Shown here in pieces: positions 26,933 through 36,606 of a stretch of DNA of 64,000 nucleotides. This DNA is from Neptuniibacter pectenicola (lineage in GTDB: Bacteria; Pseudomonadota; Gammaproteobacteria; Pseudomonadales; Balneatricaceae). The stretch spans positions 186,001 to 250,000 of the forward strand of contig NZ_LUTS01000005.1 of NCBI RefSeq assembly GCF_001597735.1, given 5' to 3'. The notes beneath the pieces were generated by a model, which saw nothing but the letters and a program-made list of their open reading frames with translations, was not told the origin of the DNA and ran no database searches. Both the position numbers and the translations under genes were made by a program. How positions within the stretch are numbered: the first letter of the stretch is position 1; every line of letters begins with the position of its first letter.

Positions 26933-28084
26933 ATGTCAAAAAGTTGCCCTGATTTGGTCACTATGTTGTCACAATTGATTGCCAGCCCATCGGTCAGTTG
27001 TACTCAGCCTGATTGGGATCAAAGCAATCTCCCTGTGATTGAATTGCTTGAAGGTTGGCTGTCCCATTTGGGCTTTGACACTGAGGTGATGCCGATTGCT
27101 GGGCGGCCAGGTAAAGCCAATCTAATTGCAACCTTAGGGAAAGGCCCCGGCGGGTTGGTGTTGTCTGGGCATACGGACACCGTGCCTTTTAATGCACAGC
27201 GTTGGCAGAGTGACCCTTTTAAGTTGACGGAAAAAGAGAACCGCTTTTATGGTTTAGGCACCTGTGACATGAAAGGCTTTTTTCCTATTGCGATTGAAGC
27301 AGCGAAGAAATTCCTTGATCAGTCATTAAAGCAGCCGCTCATTATTTTGGCGACCGCCGATGAAGAGAGTTCGATGAGTGGTGCGCGCGCATTAGCGACC
27401 TCGGGTAAGCCAAAGGCGCGTTATGCCATTATCGGCGAGCCTACAGGGATGAAACCGATCTATATGCATAAAGGCATGATGATGGAGTCGGTTCGAATCG
27501 AAGGTAAGGCGGGTCACTCTTCTGACCCATCCCTTGGGGCGAATGCATTGGATGCTATGCACTCTGTGTTGTCAGAACTTATCGCGTTCCGTAATGAGAT
27601 GAAGCAGAACCATCGAAATAGTGCGTTTAAGATTGCAGAACCTACGCTTAACTTAGGTTGTATTCATGGGGGGGATAACCCAAATCGTATCTGTGGCAAT
27701 TGTGAACTGGAGTACGACCTGCGTCCGCTGCCGGGTATGAGTTTGGATAATTTACGTGAAGATGTGAGTAAACGCTTAGCGCCGTTAGCCCATCAGTTTG
27801 GGGTTAATATTACAACCGAAGCACTGTTCCCAGGGATCCCTGCGTTTGCTAATCAGCGGGATTCAGATTTAGTGCGGATGGCTGAGAAATTAACGGGCTT
27901 TCAAGCGGAATCGGTTGCGTTTGGTACGGAAGCGCCGTTTATGCAAGATTTAGGTATGGATACGATTGTGATGGGGCCGGGCTCTATTGATCAAGCTCAT
28001 CAACCGGATGAGTATTTGGCTTTTGATCAGATTAAGCCTACAGTAGCCATATTAGAGAAAATGATCACTCAATACTGTTTGTAG
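26933..28084 (+). CDS. argE: acetylornithine deacetylase
   Basis: 383 residues, M20 zinc peptidase family: the metal-binding SGHTDTVPFN, GTCDMKGF and ADEESSMSG segments, plus a HxxH-type C-terminal region (GPGSIDQAHQPDEYL). It cleaves N-acetylornithine to ornithine in the linear arginine pathway. The start is set at 26933 because AGGAG lies six bases upstream; the ATG two codons earlier touches the ribosome site. argA follows after only six bases, so the two form an operon that covers entry and deacetylation steps of arginine synthesis. Confidence 0.94.
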   Translation: MSKSCPDLVTMLSQLIASPSVSCTQPDWDQSNLPVIELLEGWLSHLGFDTEVMPIAGRPGKANLIATLGKGPGGLVLSGHTDTVPFNAQRWQSDPFKLTEKENRFYGLGTCDMKGFFPIAIEAAKKFLDQSLKQPLIILATADEESSMSGARALATSGKPKARYAIIGEPTGMKPIYMHKGMMMESVRIEGKAGHSSDPSLGANALDAMHSVLSELIAFRNEMKQNHRNSAFKIAEPTLNLGCIHGGDNPNRICGNCELEYDLRPLPGMSLDNLREDVSKRLAPLAHQFGVNITTEALFPGIPAFANQRDSDLVRMAEKLTGFQAESVAFGTEAPFMQDLGMDTIVMGPGSIDQAHQPDEYLAFDQIKPTVAILEKMITQYCL

Positions 28085-28090
28085 ACTGCT

Positions 28091-29431
28091 GTGAATAACG
28101 ATACTAAACAATACGTTAATTGGTTCCGTCACTCCTCGCCTTACATCAACGCGCATCGTGGTAACACCTTTGTACTGATGCTAAGTGGTGAGTCTGTTGC
28201 CGATCCTAATTTTGCCAACATAGTGCATGATATTGCACTACTGAACAGCCTCGGTGTGAGGTTGATTTTGGTGCATGGCTCCCGTCCACAAATCAGTGAA
28301 CGCTTACAGCAAAAATCGATTCAGTCGCAACTTCATCATCACCTGAGGGTGACGGATCAAGATACGATGACCTGTGTGATTGAGGCATCCGCTATCGTGC
28401 GTGCAGAGGTTGAAGCGCGCTTATCACTTGGTTTACCAAATACACCGATGGCTGGGTCACGGATAAAGGTGATTTCTGGTAATTTTGTGACGGCTAAGCC
28501 GGTTGGTGTTTTAGATGGCATTGATATGGCTCATACCGGCGAAGTTCGTCGTATTGATCATGAAGCGATTGTGCAGCAATTAGATGATGGCAATATCGTT
28601 TTGTTATCCCATTTAGGTTATTCACCGACAGGTGAGTTGTTTAACCTTTCTGTTGAAGATGTAGCGACCTGTGCAGCAGCGGCTCTTGAGGCGGATAAAT
28701 TAATTATTTTTGGTGCGGATAACGGTGTGTCCGATAGTTCGGGGCAGCTGCGTAGTGAGCTGCTAACACGTAAAGCTGAACGCTTAGTTAGCCAGTACCT
28801 TGCCTCACTAGAGGATACTGATCAGCCGCATACTGAACTCTCTCGTCATTTAGAAGCGGCCGTTAATGCGTGCCGTAAAGGCGTAAAACGTTGTCATCTT
28901 ATTAGTTTTAAAGAAGATGGCGCCTTATTGGCTGAACTTTTTACCCGTGATGGTTCCGGCACCATGATTCTGTCCGAGTCATATGAGCAGCTTAAACCTG
29001 CGTGTATAGAAGACGTAGGCGCTGTCTTGGAGTTGATCCGGCCGCTAGAGGCGAACGGTACTTTAGTCCGCCGTTCACGGGAGGTGTTGGAAAATGAAAT
29101 TGAACGCTTCACCTTGATCGAACGTGATGGCTTTGTTATCGGTTGTGCGGCGTTATACCCCTTTATAGAAGAGAAAGTCGGTGAGTTGGCCTGTGTGGTC
29201 GTGGCGGCCGAATATAAAGGAGGAGCGCGCGGAGATGAGCTGCTTCGAGCGGTGGAGAAACAGGCTCGGCAACAAGGCCTTGAAAAGTTATTTGTGCTGA
29301 CAACCAAAACCGCCCATTGGTTTCTTGAGCGCGGATTTGTCGAAAGTAATGTGAATCAATTGCCGAATGAGAAAAAGGCCCTGTTTAACCTACAGCGTAA
29401 TTCTAAAGTGTTTATTCGCGATTTAGGTTAG
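28091..29431 (+). CDS. argA: N-acetylglutamate synthase
   Basis: 446 residues: an amino-acid-kinase domain (about 20-285), which in this family is a regulatory arginine-binding fold, and a C-terminal GNAT acetyltransferase domain (about 300-440) with the acetyl-CoA loop around EYKGGARGDELLRA. It catalyses the first, arginine-inhibited step of arginine synthesis. The GTG start follows argE by six bases without a strong ribosome site, suggesting coupled translation. It converges with the sensor kinase gene, only ten bases apart. Confidence 0.95.
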   Translation: MNNDTKQYVNWFRHSSPYINAHRGNTFVLMLSGESVADPNFANIVHDIALLNSLGVRLILVHGSRPQISERLQQKSIQSQLHHHLRVTDQDTMTCVIEASAIVRAEVEARLSLGLPNTPMAGSRIKVISGNFVTAKPVGVLDGIDMAHTGEVRRIDHEAIVQQLDDGNIVLLSHLGYSPTGELFNLSVEDVATCAAAALEADKLIIFGADNGVSDSSGQLRSELLTRKAERLVSQYLASLEDTDQPHTELSRHLEAAVNACRKGVKRCHLISFKEDGALLAELFTRDGSGTMILSESYEQLKPACIEDVGAVLELIRPLEANGTLVRRSREVLENEIERFTLIERDGFVIGCAALYPFIEEKVGELACVVVAAEYKGGARGDELLRAVEKQARQQGLEKLFVLTTKTAHWFLERGFVESNVNQLPNEKKALFNLQRNSKVFIRDLG

Positions 29432-29441
29432 GCCGTTGTTC

Positions 29442-30803
29442 TTAGTCAGGGAAGCGGATCACAAAACAGGTTCCACCAAGTGGTGAGTCTTTAACCTCTA
29501 TGGCTCCTTGGTAGCAACTGATGATATCGGTTGCCACTGAGAGGCCGATCCCTTGTCCTTGAATTGACGTGTCTAAGCGTTCACCCCGTTGCAAGATTAC
29601 CTGTCGCATATCCGGCGTGACCCCAGGGCCATCATCACAGATTGATAGTTTAAGCTCGCCATTGATATGGGTACCTGAGACTTTCACTCGACTGTTGCCG
29701 TATTTAAACGCGTTTTCCATAATGTTGCCGAGCACTTCCATTAGGTCGCGCTCATCACCATGAAATAGCAGATCATCGGCAAGATCGACGTCGGTCAGCA
29801 CCGCTTTGTTGCGGTAGACCTTCCCTAGTGCGCTCAGCATGCGGTTAATAATCGGCGTTACGTTGACTGATTTTCCAAGAGGCTTGTGGTGGCTTTTAAC
29901 GGCCCGTGTCAGTTGGTATTGGACGATTTGATCCATCCGTTCCACTTGCTCAGCGACCAATGTTTGGTAGGTGTGTAGCTCGTGTTCTTCTAGTTCTGCG
30001 CCGCGCATTACCGCTAATGGGGTTTTTAAACTGTGGGCGAGATCGCCCAAGGTATTTCGATACCGTTCCCGCTGTTTGCGTTCGCTTTCAATCAGTTCGT
30101 TTAGGTTTTCTGTAACCGGTTGGACTTCGTCAGGGTAGTGGCCGCCGAGTTTGTCCGCTTCACCTGATTCTATCGCTTTTAAGTCTCGGGCAAGTCGTCT
30201 TAACGGCGTGAGGCCCCAGCTTAAGATAAAGGTTTGTGCGAGTAGGGCGACAAGGAAAATAATGCCGAGCCAGATACTTAATTGTTGTTCATAGGCGGTT
30301 ATATCACGCGTAACAAGCTCATCTGATTCCATTACGGTGAAAAGGAATGAGTGCTCCTCCCCCTTATTTTCCCAAATGATCCGCAGCTGGAAGCTAAAAA
30401 TACCGGCGTCGGGTTTATGCTCAAAAAGCGGCTCTCCGGTTGTGATGCCGCCTAAACTGATAACTTCTGATAGTTTAGGGTCATCCAACAAAATGGAGGA
30501 GAGTGAGCGCCAGAGGAGTTTGCCATTTTTGTCGTGGATCGCAGCGTAAAGTCCTGAATTCACTTGTTCATAGCGAGGTTCTTGGAGTCGTTCAGGGAAG
30601 ATAATATGATCTTCTTTTAGCTCAACAGCGCCAAGCAGTAAGTACACTTGTAATTGCAGTCGATCTTTTACCGCATTTTCAACACTGTAGTTGTAAGCGT
30701 TGCTGAGTGCGAGTCCGGCAATGAGCAGTACAATCGGTAAGATTAATACCGAGGCGATCAGTAAGCGCCCCTGCAGTGAGTGCAGGGGGGATCTTACATT
30801 CAC
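29442..30803 (-). CDS. PhoQ-like sensor histidine kinase
   Basis: 453 residues: an N-terminal helix (about 13-35), a periplasmic sensor domain (about 40-170), a second helix (about 178-198), HAMP (about 198-245), and a kinase core. The phospho-acceptor is His257 in LAHSLKTPLAV, the N box reads NIMENAFKYG, and the G boxes are DDGPGV and GIGLSV. These features and its partner match the PhoQ type that senses divalent cations, pH or cationic peptides. The acidic patch of the sensor is only partly evident. The start overlaps the phoP-like stop (ATGA). Confidence 0.88.
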   Translation of the reverse strand: MNVRSPLHSLQGRLLIASVLILPIVLLIAGLALSNAYNYSVENAVKDRLQLQVYLLLGAVELKEDHIIFPERLQEPRYEQVNSGLYAAIHDKNGKLLWRSLSSILLDDPKLSEVISLGGITTGEPLFEHKPDAGIFSFQLRIIWENKGEEHSFLFTVMESDELVTRDITAYEQQLSIWLGIIFLVALLAQTFILSWGLTPLRRLARDLKAIESGEADKLGGHYPDEVQPVTENLNELIESERKQRERYRNTLGDLAHSLKTPLAVMRGAELEEHELHTYQTLVAEQVERMDQIVQYQLTRAVKSHHKPLGKSVNVTPIINRMLSALGKVYRNKAVLTDVDLADDLLFHGDERDLMEVLGNIMENAFKYGNSRVKVSGTHINGELKLSICDDGPGVTPDMRQVILQRGERLDTSIQGQGIGLSVATDIISCYQGAIEVKDSPLGGTCFVIRFPD

Positions 30804-31489
30804 TCGCTATCCTTCGATGCGCTGAGAGCAAAGCGGTATCCAAGGCCGCGAACCGTCGTAATAGGGTCGAGGTCTTGATTGGGATCTAATTTTTGACGTA
30901 AGCGTCGTACAAAAACCTCTAAGACATTGCTGTCACGGTCAAAGTCTTGATGATAAAGGTGTTCTGTTAACTCGCTTTTAGAGATGGTTTTACCCGCATT
31001 TAAGACTAAATACTCAAACGTCCGATATTCGTAGCTGGTCAACTTAACCGCCTCATCATGGCGATAGACAACGCGCCCGGTGGTATCGATTTTAATGGGA
31101 CCAAATTCAAGGACGGGTTTTGAATGTCCAGCGGCGCGCCGTAGCAATGCATTGAGGCGTGCGGTTAACTCTTCCATATGGAAGGGTTTAACAAGATAGT
31201 CGTCTGCCCCAGCTTCTAAGCCTTCGACCTTATCTTGCCAATCGCCGCGTGCCGTTAGAATGATAATAGGGAACTCTTTACCTGCTGCGCGCCAGCCTTT
31301 TATGACATCAATCCCTGATACTTTAGGGAGTCCAAGGTCGACAATAGCTAAGTCGTACGGATATTCTTCACCCATATAGAGGGCTTCTTCACCGTCTGCG
31401 CTTTCTTCTACTGTGTAGTTATTGCTTCCTAGTGCCGTTACTAATTGGCGGCGTAGATCTGGATCATCTTCAACAACAAGTAATTTCAT
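30800..31489 (-). CDS. PhoP-like OmpR-family response regulator
   Basis: 229 residues: a receiver domain with phospho-acceptor Asp51 (IVDLGLP), the switch threonine in LTARG, and the conserved lysine in LVKPF. A winged-helix DNA-binding domain follows (about 125-225), ending VRGLGYRF. The start at the internal ATG (31489), with GGGAG upstream, replaces a longer frame that would overlap the PepSY gene. With the adjacent kinase it would control envelope genes such as the lipid A modification enzymes encoded here; that link is inference. Confidence 0.92.
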   Translation of the reverse strand: MKLLVVEDDPDLRRQLVTALGSNNYTVEESADGEEALYMGEEYPYDLAIVDLGLPKVSGIDVIKGWRAAGKEFPIIILTARGDWQDKVEGLEAGADDYLVKPFHMEELTARLNALLRRAAGHSKPVLEFGPIKIDTTGRVVYRHDEAVKLTSYEYRTFEYLVLNAGKTISKSELTEHLYHQDFDRDSNVLEVFVRRLRQKLDPNQDLDPITTVRGLGYRFALSASKDSE

Positions 31490-31505
31490 GTCGGAACTGC
31501 TCCCT

Positions 31506-31781
31506 TTAGTCTTTATCAGGCGTAACGATTTTGCCGTTGAGGCTATCAACTAAGATATCTCTAACACGACCCTCGTTGACAATACGAATAACGTACACGG
31601 CTCTGCCATTATGCTCTGATGCTTCTGTTTTGATTACATTGCCTGCTTCATGCTTGGTGGCAATTTCCATCGCTTGTTTTGGCGATAGAACTCCCTGCTG
31701 ATCATTTGCTAATGCGTTATGACTAAAGCTTACAAGGAGGGATGTAAATAACACAGCAACACGTAAATGCTGGGTAAGCAT
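31506..31781 (-). CDS. secreted PepSY-domain protein
   Basis: 91 residues from the ATG at 31781 (GAGG eight bases upstream). A signal peptide covers residues 1-26 (cleavage near HNALA-ND), followed by a single PepSY domain (AMEIATKHEAGNVIKTEAS, then YVIRIVNEGRV and DSLNGKIV). PepSY domains often bind or inhibit proteases or act as periplasmic sensors. The gene opens an operon with the phoP-like and phoQ-like genes (17-base gap), so it may modulate the kinase or be a reporter of its output. This is an inference. Confidence 0.85.
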   Translation of the reverse strand: MLTQHLRVAVLFTSLLVSFSHNALANDQQGVLSPKQAMEIATKHEAGNVIKTEASEHNGRAVYVIRIVNEGRVRDILVDSLNGKIVTPDKD

Positions 31782-32017
31782 TGGTAAAACCTCATACTTT
31801 ATTGATGGGGAATAGTATCCCGTATCCGCTATCAAGTAGTAAATAGAAATGTTTATTTAACTTAATTAGAGGGCTGGAAGCATAGGGCGCAGTCTACGGT
31901 GGGAAAACTGTATAGGGCGTGAATAGGTGTTGATGGCGCTTGCGATAATCCGAAAGGATCCATGGGATGGGCCCTTCAGCTCACCCCGTGGTGGGATTCT
32001 ATCTTTTACGGTGACGG
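31782..32017. other. gene-free spacer upstream of the PepSY-phoP-phoQ operon
   Basis: About 235 bases with no ORF of note. The part next to the PepSY gene should hold the operon promoter. A half-site TGTTTA followed by TTTAA occurs on the plus strand near 31850, reminiscent of half a PhoP box, but no second half is convincing. Confidence 0.3.
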
Positions 32018-32212
32018 TTATTTGCTACATTTACCACAGGTACTAACACCCAGCAATTTATAGAGAGGGCACCAGCCAAATACTGCGATTAAAATAACCG
32101 GTACACCTACCCAACCCCAAAGGGTTTGCGGCCCAACAAAAACCAAAGCAATTAATACCAACCCGGCGATGATGCGGATTACTTTATCGACATTACCAAT
32201 ATTTTTATCCAT
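32018..32212 (-). CDS. small YgaP/DUF2892-type membrane protein
   Basis: 64 residues from the internal ATG at 32212; the upstream extension in the open frame is basic and non-protein-like. It begins MDKNIGNVDKVIRIIAG, has two membrane helices (about 13-30 and 33-50), and ends with cysteines in the stretch CPLYKLLGVSTCGKC. This is the DUF2892 membrane domain, often fused to or adjacent to rhodanese domains in sulfur metabolism, and commonly free-standing. No rhodanese gene is in the window. Function unknown. Confidence 0.82.
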   Translation of the reverse strand: MDKNIGNVDKVIRIIAGLVLIALVFVGPQTLWGWVGVPVILIAVFGWCPLYKLLGVSTCGKCSK

Positions 32213-32291
32213 GATTTCTATACTCTTTATATTAGAAAGTACTGATAATAATATAGTCGATCTGGATCTTAAGTTGAACGTTTGGTTAGGT

Positions 32292-32540
32292 TTATTTCTC
32301 TTTCGCTTGTTGCGCTTTGACTTGGCGCACGGAGAGGATGACAAAACGCACGTTATAGATCATACCGAGTGTGAGTGCTGCCGCTGCGGTGACAATAAAT
32401 AGGTTGCCGAGTTCTGGAATTTTGAAATACCAGCCTACCCATAATGAAATAATACTGATCAGAGCGATAGGAAGCCCAATTTTTATTAGTAGACTCATCC
32501 ATTTATCTGAACGGATCTCTTTTTTATCGATAATTGACAT
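32292..32540 (-). CDS. small membrane protein, unknown
   Basis: 82 residues from the ATG at 32540 (AGG just upstream). Two hydrophobic helices (about 19-40 and 45-70) separated by a short loop, with a basic C-terminal tail (VRQVKAQQAKEK). It resembles no family I can name. It lies between the DUF2892 gene and ald on the same strand, and could be co-transcribed with ald. Confidence 0.65.
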   Translation of the reverse strand: MSIIDKKEIRSDKWMSLLIKIGLPIALISIISLWVGWYFKIPELGNLFIVTAAAALTLGMIYNVRFVILSVRQVKAQQAKEK

Positions 32541-32624
32541 GCTTAACCTCAAACTTTTATATGTTTTACAGGGTAGAGTGCAGCCATCAACTGATCAAGA
32601 GGTTATGCATAATTTATCGTTCTA

Positions 32625-33734
32625 CTACCGTTCGGTAATCGTATGTAGCGGAAGATCAAATGCGGCTGCTACGCCTTCACATAGAAGTTTTCCCTGCGCA
32701 ATGTTGAGTCCCTTTGCAAAATTATCATCCTGTTTTACGGTACTTTCCCAGCCATTGTTTGCCAGTTTAATAATATAGGGTAGGGTTGCATTGGTCAGTG
32801 CCATGGTTGATGTATGTGCTACTGCGCCCGGCATATTCGCTACGCAGTAGTGGACAACGCCGGCCTGAGTAAACGTGGGGTCTGCATGGGTTGTAGCGTG
32901 ACTGCTTTCAAAACACCCTCCTTGGTCAATGGCAACATCCACTAAAACAGAACCCTTCTGCATATGGTTTAAGTGATCACGTTTGACTAATTTAGGCGCT
33001 GCGGCGCCGGGGATTAATACCGCCCCAATAACCAAGTCGCTGTGGATAACGGCCTCATAGATGCTATCTGGGGTGGAATAGAGGGTTCTTAAGCGGCCAT
33101 GGAACAGTGTATCCAGTTCACGCAGTCGGTCGGGTGAATTGTCAAAAATGGTGGTGTCCGCGCCTAAGCCCAACGCCATCATTGCGGCGTTCGTACCTAC
33201 AACCCCACCGCCTAAAATAGCAACCTTGCCCGGTGCTACGCCGGGAACGCCACCGAGTAAAATCCCTCGGCCCTGCTGGGCTATCTCTAAACAGTGGGCC
33301 CCCGTTTGAACGGACATGCGTCCAGCCACTTCGCTCATAGGAGCGAGCAAGGGTAAGCGGTGATGGTGATCTGTGATGGTTTCATAAGCGATGGCGATAC
33401 AGCCTGAGGTTAACAGCGCATCGGTAAGGGGTTTATTAGCCGCTAAATGGAGATAGGCAAATAAGATATGGTCGGCGCGTAAGTAGGGCGTTTCGGAAGC
33501 TTGGGGCTCTTTTACCTTAATAATCATCTCCGCTTGGTTCCATACCTCGACGGCGCTGTCACAGAGGGTGGCACCCGCTTGTTGGTAGTGTTGATCACTA
33601 AAGCCTATTTTGGCACCGGCGTTTGTTTCTACAAAGAGGACGTGGCCTTGCTGGCTGAGTAGCTTTACCCCCGCGGGGGTGAGTCCAACACGGTACTCAT
33701 GGACCTTAATCTCTTTAGGAATACCAATACGCAT
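32625..33734 (-). CDS. ald: alanine dehydrogenase
   Basis: 369 residues from the ATG at 33734 (GGGAG upstream); the longer frame adds a non-homologous start. The N-terminal MRIGIPKEIKVHEYRVGLTP and the Rossmann glycine motif in KVAILGGGVVGTNAA are typical. Pyruvate binding is indicated by conserved Arg15 and Lys73 type positions in VKVKEP. The enzyme interconverts L-alanine and pyruvate with NAD, either for alanine catabolism or ammonia assimilation. Catalytic-site details were not mapped residue by residue. Confidence 0.95.
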   Translation of the reverse strand: MRIGIPKEIKVHEYRVGLTPAGVKLLSQQGHVLFVETNAGAKIGFSDQHYQQAGATLCDSAVEVWNQAEMIIKVKEPQASETPYLRADHILFAYLHLAANKPLTDALLTSGCIAIAYETITDHHHRLPLLAPMSEVAGRMSVQTGAHCLEIAQQGRGILLGGVPGVAPGKVAILGGGVVGTNAAMMALGLGADTTIFDNSPDRLRELDTLFHGRLRTLYSTPDSIYEAVIHSDLVIGAVLIPGAAAPKLVKRDHLNHMQKGSVLVDVAIDQGGCFESSHATTHADPTFTQAGVVHYCVANMPGAVAHTSTMALTNATLPYIIKLANNGWESTVKQDDNFAKGLNIAQGKLLCEGVAAAFDLPLHTITER

Positions 33735-33853
33735 AACGTTTTCTCCCACTATCGGTCTTATATACAGTCTAGACAATGAATGGATAAATCACTTAGTGGC
33801 ATGCTCTGTTGCATAGAAAACAATGTATAAGCAGGTTGCTTAATGGTGCATTC

Positions 33854-33862
33854 TGCTATAAT
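33854..33862 (+). promoter_or_regulatory. extended -10 promoter upstream of ilvD
   Basis: TGCTATAAT contains a perfect -10 (33857-33862) with the TG extension. Transcription would begin about 35-40 bases before the ilvD start. A TTGCTT is upstream but at 15 bases, so the extended -10 is the main support. Confidence 0.6.
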
Positions 33863-33907
33863 CCGCAATTAGCTAAATAAAACTTTATTATTTCAAGGGT
33901 CAATCTA

Positions 33908-35740
33908 ATGCCTCAATATCGCTCTAAGACATCGACTGCGGGTCGTAATATGGCGGGTGCGCGTGCGCTATGGCGTGCGACCGGTATGAAGGATGCGGAT
34001 TTCCACAAGCCTATTATTGCTGTGGCTAACTCGTTTACTCAATTTGTTCCAGGTCACGTACATCTTAAAGACATGGGACAGCTTGTTGCGCGCGAAATTG
34101 AAAAGGCGGGGGGCGTAGCAAAAGAATTTAATACGATTGCTGTCGATGATGGCATCGCAATGGGTCATGATGGCATGCTCTATTCGCTGCCTTCTCGCGA
34201 TATTATCGCTGATTCTGTTGAGTATATGGTTAATGCCCATTGTGCTGATGCGTTAGTTTGTATCTCTAACTGCGATAAAATCACACCGGGGATGTTGATG
34301 GCGGCAATGCGCCTTAATATTCCTGTTATCTTTGTTTCCGGTGGTCCAATGGAAGCCGGTAAGACAAAACTATCCGAGCATAAACTGGATCTAGTGGATG
34401 CCATGGTGTTGGCGGTTGATCCGGATGCTACGGATGAGATGGTCGACGAAGTTGAGCGTTCTGCATGCCCAACCTGTGGTTCTTGCTCAGGTATGTTTAC
34501 GGCAAACTCCATGAACTGCTTGGCTGAAGCCTTAGGTTTGGCGCTTCCGGGTAATGGTACGGTGGTGGCTACCCATGCGGATCGTGAACAGCTGTTTTTA
34601 GGCGCGGGTCGTACGATTGTTGAGATGGCTAAAAAATATTATGAGCAGGATAATGAAGGTGTACTTCCTCGCTCTGTTGGTTTTAAAGCGTTCGAAAATG
34701 CGATCACACTTGATATAGCGATGGGAGGCTCGACCAATACGATTCTTCATCTTTTAGCGATTGCTCAGGAAGCTGAGATCGACTTTACGATGAAAGATAT
34801 TGATCGTCTTTCTCGCGTTGTGCCTCAGCTTTGTAAAGTCGCGCCGAATACCCCTAAATATCATGTTGAAGATGTACACCGTGCTGGTGGCATTATGGGT
34901 ATTTTGGGTGAGTTGGATCGTGCGGGCCGATTGCACACTGATGTACCTACGGTACATGAAGCAACGATGAAAGATGCGTTGGATAAATGGGATATTATGC
35001 GTAACCCAACGCCTGAAATTATGGAGTTCTATAAGGCGGGCCCTGCAGGCATTCCGACCCAGACAGCGTTTAGCCAAGCAACACGTTGGCCTACACTGGA
35101 TGGTGACCGTGAGAATGGCTGTATCCGTTCTGTTGAACATGCATACTCATTAGAGGGCGGTTTAGCGGTCTTACACGGTAATATTGCTGTTGATGGCTGT
35201 GTTGTGAAATCCGCAGGTGTGGATGAGTCTATTCTTGTATTTGAAGGTCCAGCCCATATTACTGAATCTCAGGATGAGGCGGTTGCCAATATTCTGGATG
35301 ATAAAGTTAAAGCGGGCGATGTTGTTATCGTGCGTTATGAAGGCCCTAAAGGTGGCCCGGGTATGCAGGAGATGCTTTACCCGACCTCGTATATTAAATC
35401 GAAAGGTTTAGGTAAAGCCTGCGCGTTATTAACCGATGGTCGTTTCTCCGGTGGTACTTCTGGGCTGTCAATCGGTCACGTCTCACCTGAGGCGGCTGCG
35501 GGTGGCGCAATTGGCTTAGTACGCAATGGTGATCGCATCCGTATTGATATCCCAAACCGTACGATTGACGTTTTGTTGTCGGATGAGGAGCTTGCTGCTC
35601 GTCGTGTTGAGCAAGACAAGTTGGGATGGAAACCGGTCGAGGCGCGTCCTCGTAAAGTGTCTGCTGCGCTGAAAGCGTATGCTTTGTTGGCTACCTCAGC
35701 TGATAAAGGTGCAGTACGTGATTTGAGCATGCTTGACTAG
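33908..35740 (+). CDS. ilvD: dihydroxy-acid dehydratase
   Basis: 610 residues. Iron-sulfur cysteines lie in [11 protein letters not shown] and [18 protein letters not shown]. The ending [22 protein letters not shown] segment (here read as TDGRFSGG) is conserved. It dehydrates dihydroxy-isovalerate and dihydroxy-methylvalerate to keto acids in valine and isoleucine synthesis. Normal length and all expected blocks. It is monocistronic with its own promoter and terminator, away from other ilv genes. Confidence 0.97.
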   Translation: MPQYRSKTSTAGRNMAGARALWRATGMKDADFHKPIIAVANSFTQFVPGHVHLKDMGQLVAREIEKAGGVAKEFNTIAVDDGIAMGHDGMLYSLPSRDIIADSVEYMVNAHCADALVCISNCDKITPGMLMAAMRLNIPVIFVSGGPMEAGKTKLSEHKLDLVDAMVLAVDPDATDEMVDEVERSACPTCGSCSGMFTANSMNCLAEALGLALPGNGTVVATHADREQLFLGAGRTIVEMAKKYYEQDNEGVLPRSVGFKAFENAITLDIAMGGSTNTILHLLAIAQEAEIDFTMKDIDRLSRVVPQLCKVAPNTPKYHVEDVHRAGGIMGILGELDRAGRLHTDVPTVHEATMKDALDKWDIMRNPTPEIMEFYKAGPAGIPTQTAFSQATRWPTLDGDRENGCIRSVEHAYSLEGGLAVLHGNIAVDGCVVKSAGVDESILVFEGPAHITESQDEAVANILDDKVKAGDVVIVRYEGPKGGPGMQEMLYPTSYIKSKGLGKACALLTDGRFSGGTSGLSIGHVSPEAAAGGAIGLVRNGDRIRIDIPNRTIDVLLSDEELAARRVEQDKLGWKPVEARPRKVSAALKAYALLATSADKGAVRDLSMLD

Positions 35741-35756
35741 TCTGTAGCGGGCATAC

Positions 35757-35789
35757 AAAAAAGGCTAATGATTTTCATTGGCCTTTTTT
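35757..35789 (+). terminator. intrinsic terminator of ilvD
   Basis: Fifteen-base arms (35757-35771 and 35775-35789) pair with one G-U around a TTT loop and end in a T6 run. The A6 on the 5' side could also allow termination from the minus strand. Confidence 0.85.
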
Positions 35790-35832
35790 ATTGGCTGTGA
35801 CGATATGGCTGTAGTTGTCAGTGCTAGTGGGT

Positions 35833-36588
35833 TTAAACCGGATTAACCAGTAATGTCTCCGCTACTTGCCAGAGTAAGCGTGCTGCAAGCAGTGTGATGA
35901 CAATTTTGAAAAGCGTGGCGAACTGTTTTGCGGGTATTTTATGCAGCATTTTCAAACCGAGCCAGGTGCCAAAAATGCCACCTAAAATCATCAATAGGGC
36001 TAAAGGTAGCCACGCCCAAAAGGCAAAGCCAACAAATGTAAATACAACGATCTTTAGGAGATGTTGCAAGCTCATGCAGGTTGCAAAGGTGCTGGTTGTA
36101 GTGAATTTGTCGTAGCTTTGGCGGTGAACAAAGCCTGCCACCATAGGGCCGGTTGCGCCAACAAACATTGAGATAAGTGTTGTGCCGAGCCCTGCTAATA
36201 GATGGCCTTTGTTACTGGTTTGCTGCTGTTTGGGTTTTGGACCCCAGATGAGATATAGGATAAAGAGTGCGACACAGAGTTGAATCAGAACAAGCGGAAG
36301 CTGAATCACAATAAATGAAGCACAAAGGGCACCCAGTAGGGCGCCAATAGAGAAGTACTTCACCATGGTCCAGTCGGTATGCTGTTTGGTCATCCAAGCC
36401 CTGTTGCCATTTGAACCTAGTTGAACGAGGCCGTGTACCGGTATTAGCGCGGCTGGGGGGAGAACAGAGGCGAGTATCGCTAAGAGTAAAACGCCCCCGC
36501 CTATGCCCATAGCTGCAGTGATAAAGGAGGTCACTGCAGAGGATAGAATTAAGAAAAGGACGAGTTCACTATTTTCTAAGAGCGGCAT
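35833..36588 (-). CDS. TSUP/TauE-SafE family sulfite or organic-acid permease
   Basis: 251 residues, eight predicted hydrophobic helices, glycine-rich TM1 (AAMGIGGGVLLLAIL) and a second repeat with FVGATGPMVAGFVH. This is the TSUP family, which moves sulfite, sulfonates or similar anions across the inner membrane; the substrate of this one is unknown. It is on the same strand as the EAL-HDOD gene upstream (18 bases) and may be co-transcribed. Confidence 0.87.
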   Translation of the reverse strand: MPLLENSELVLFLILSSAVTSFITAAMGIGGGVLLLAILASVLPPAALIPVHGLVQLGSNGNRAWMTKQHTDWTMVKYFSIGALLGALCASFIVIQLPLVLIQLCVALFILYLIWGPKPKQQQTSNKGHLLAGLGTTLISMFVGATGPMVAGFVHRQSYDKFTTTSTFATCMSLQHLLKIVVFTFVGFAFWAWLPLALLMILGGIFGTWLGLKMLHKIPAKQFATLFKIVITLLAARLLWQVAETLLVNPV

Positions 36589-36606
36589 CAGTCTGTGATC
36601 GTGTGT

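Noticed and set aside
31830-31870. PhoP box upstream of the PepSY-phoP-phoQ operon
   Set aside because: Only one half-site is convincing; the second repeat at the correct spacing is missing.
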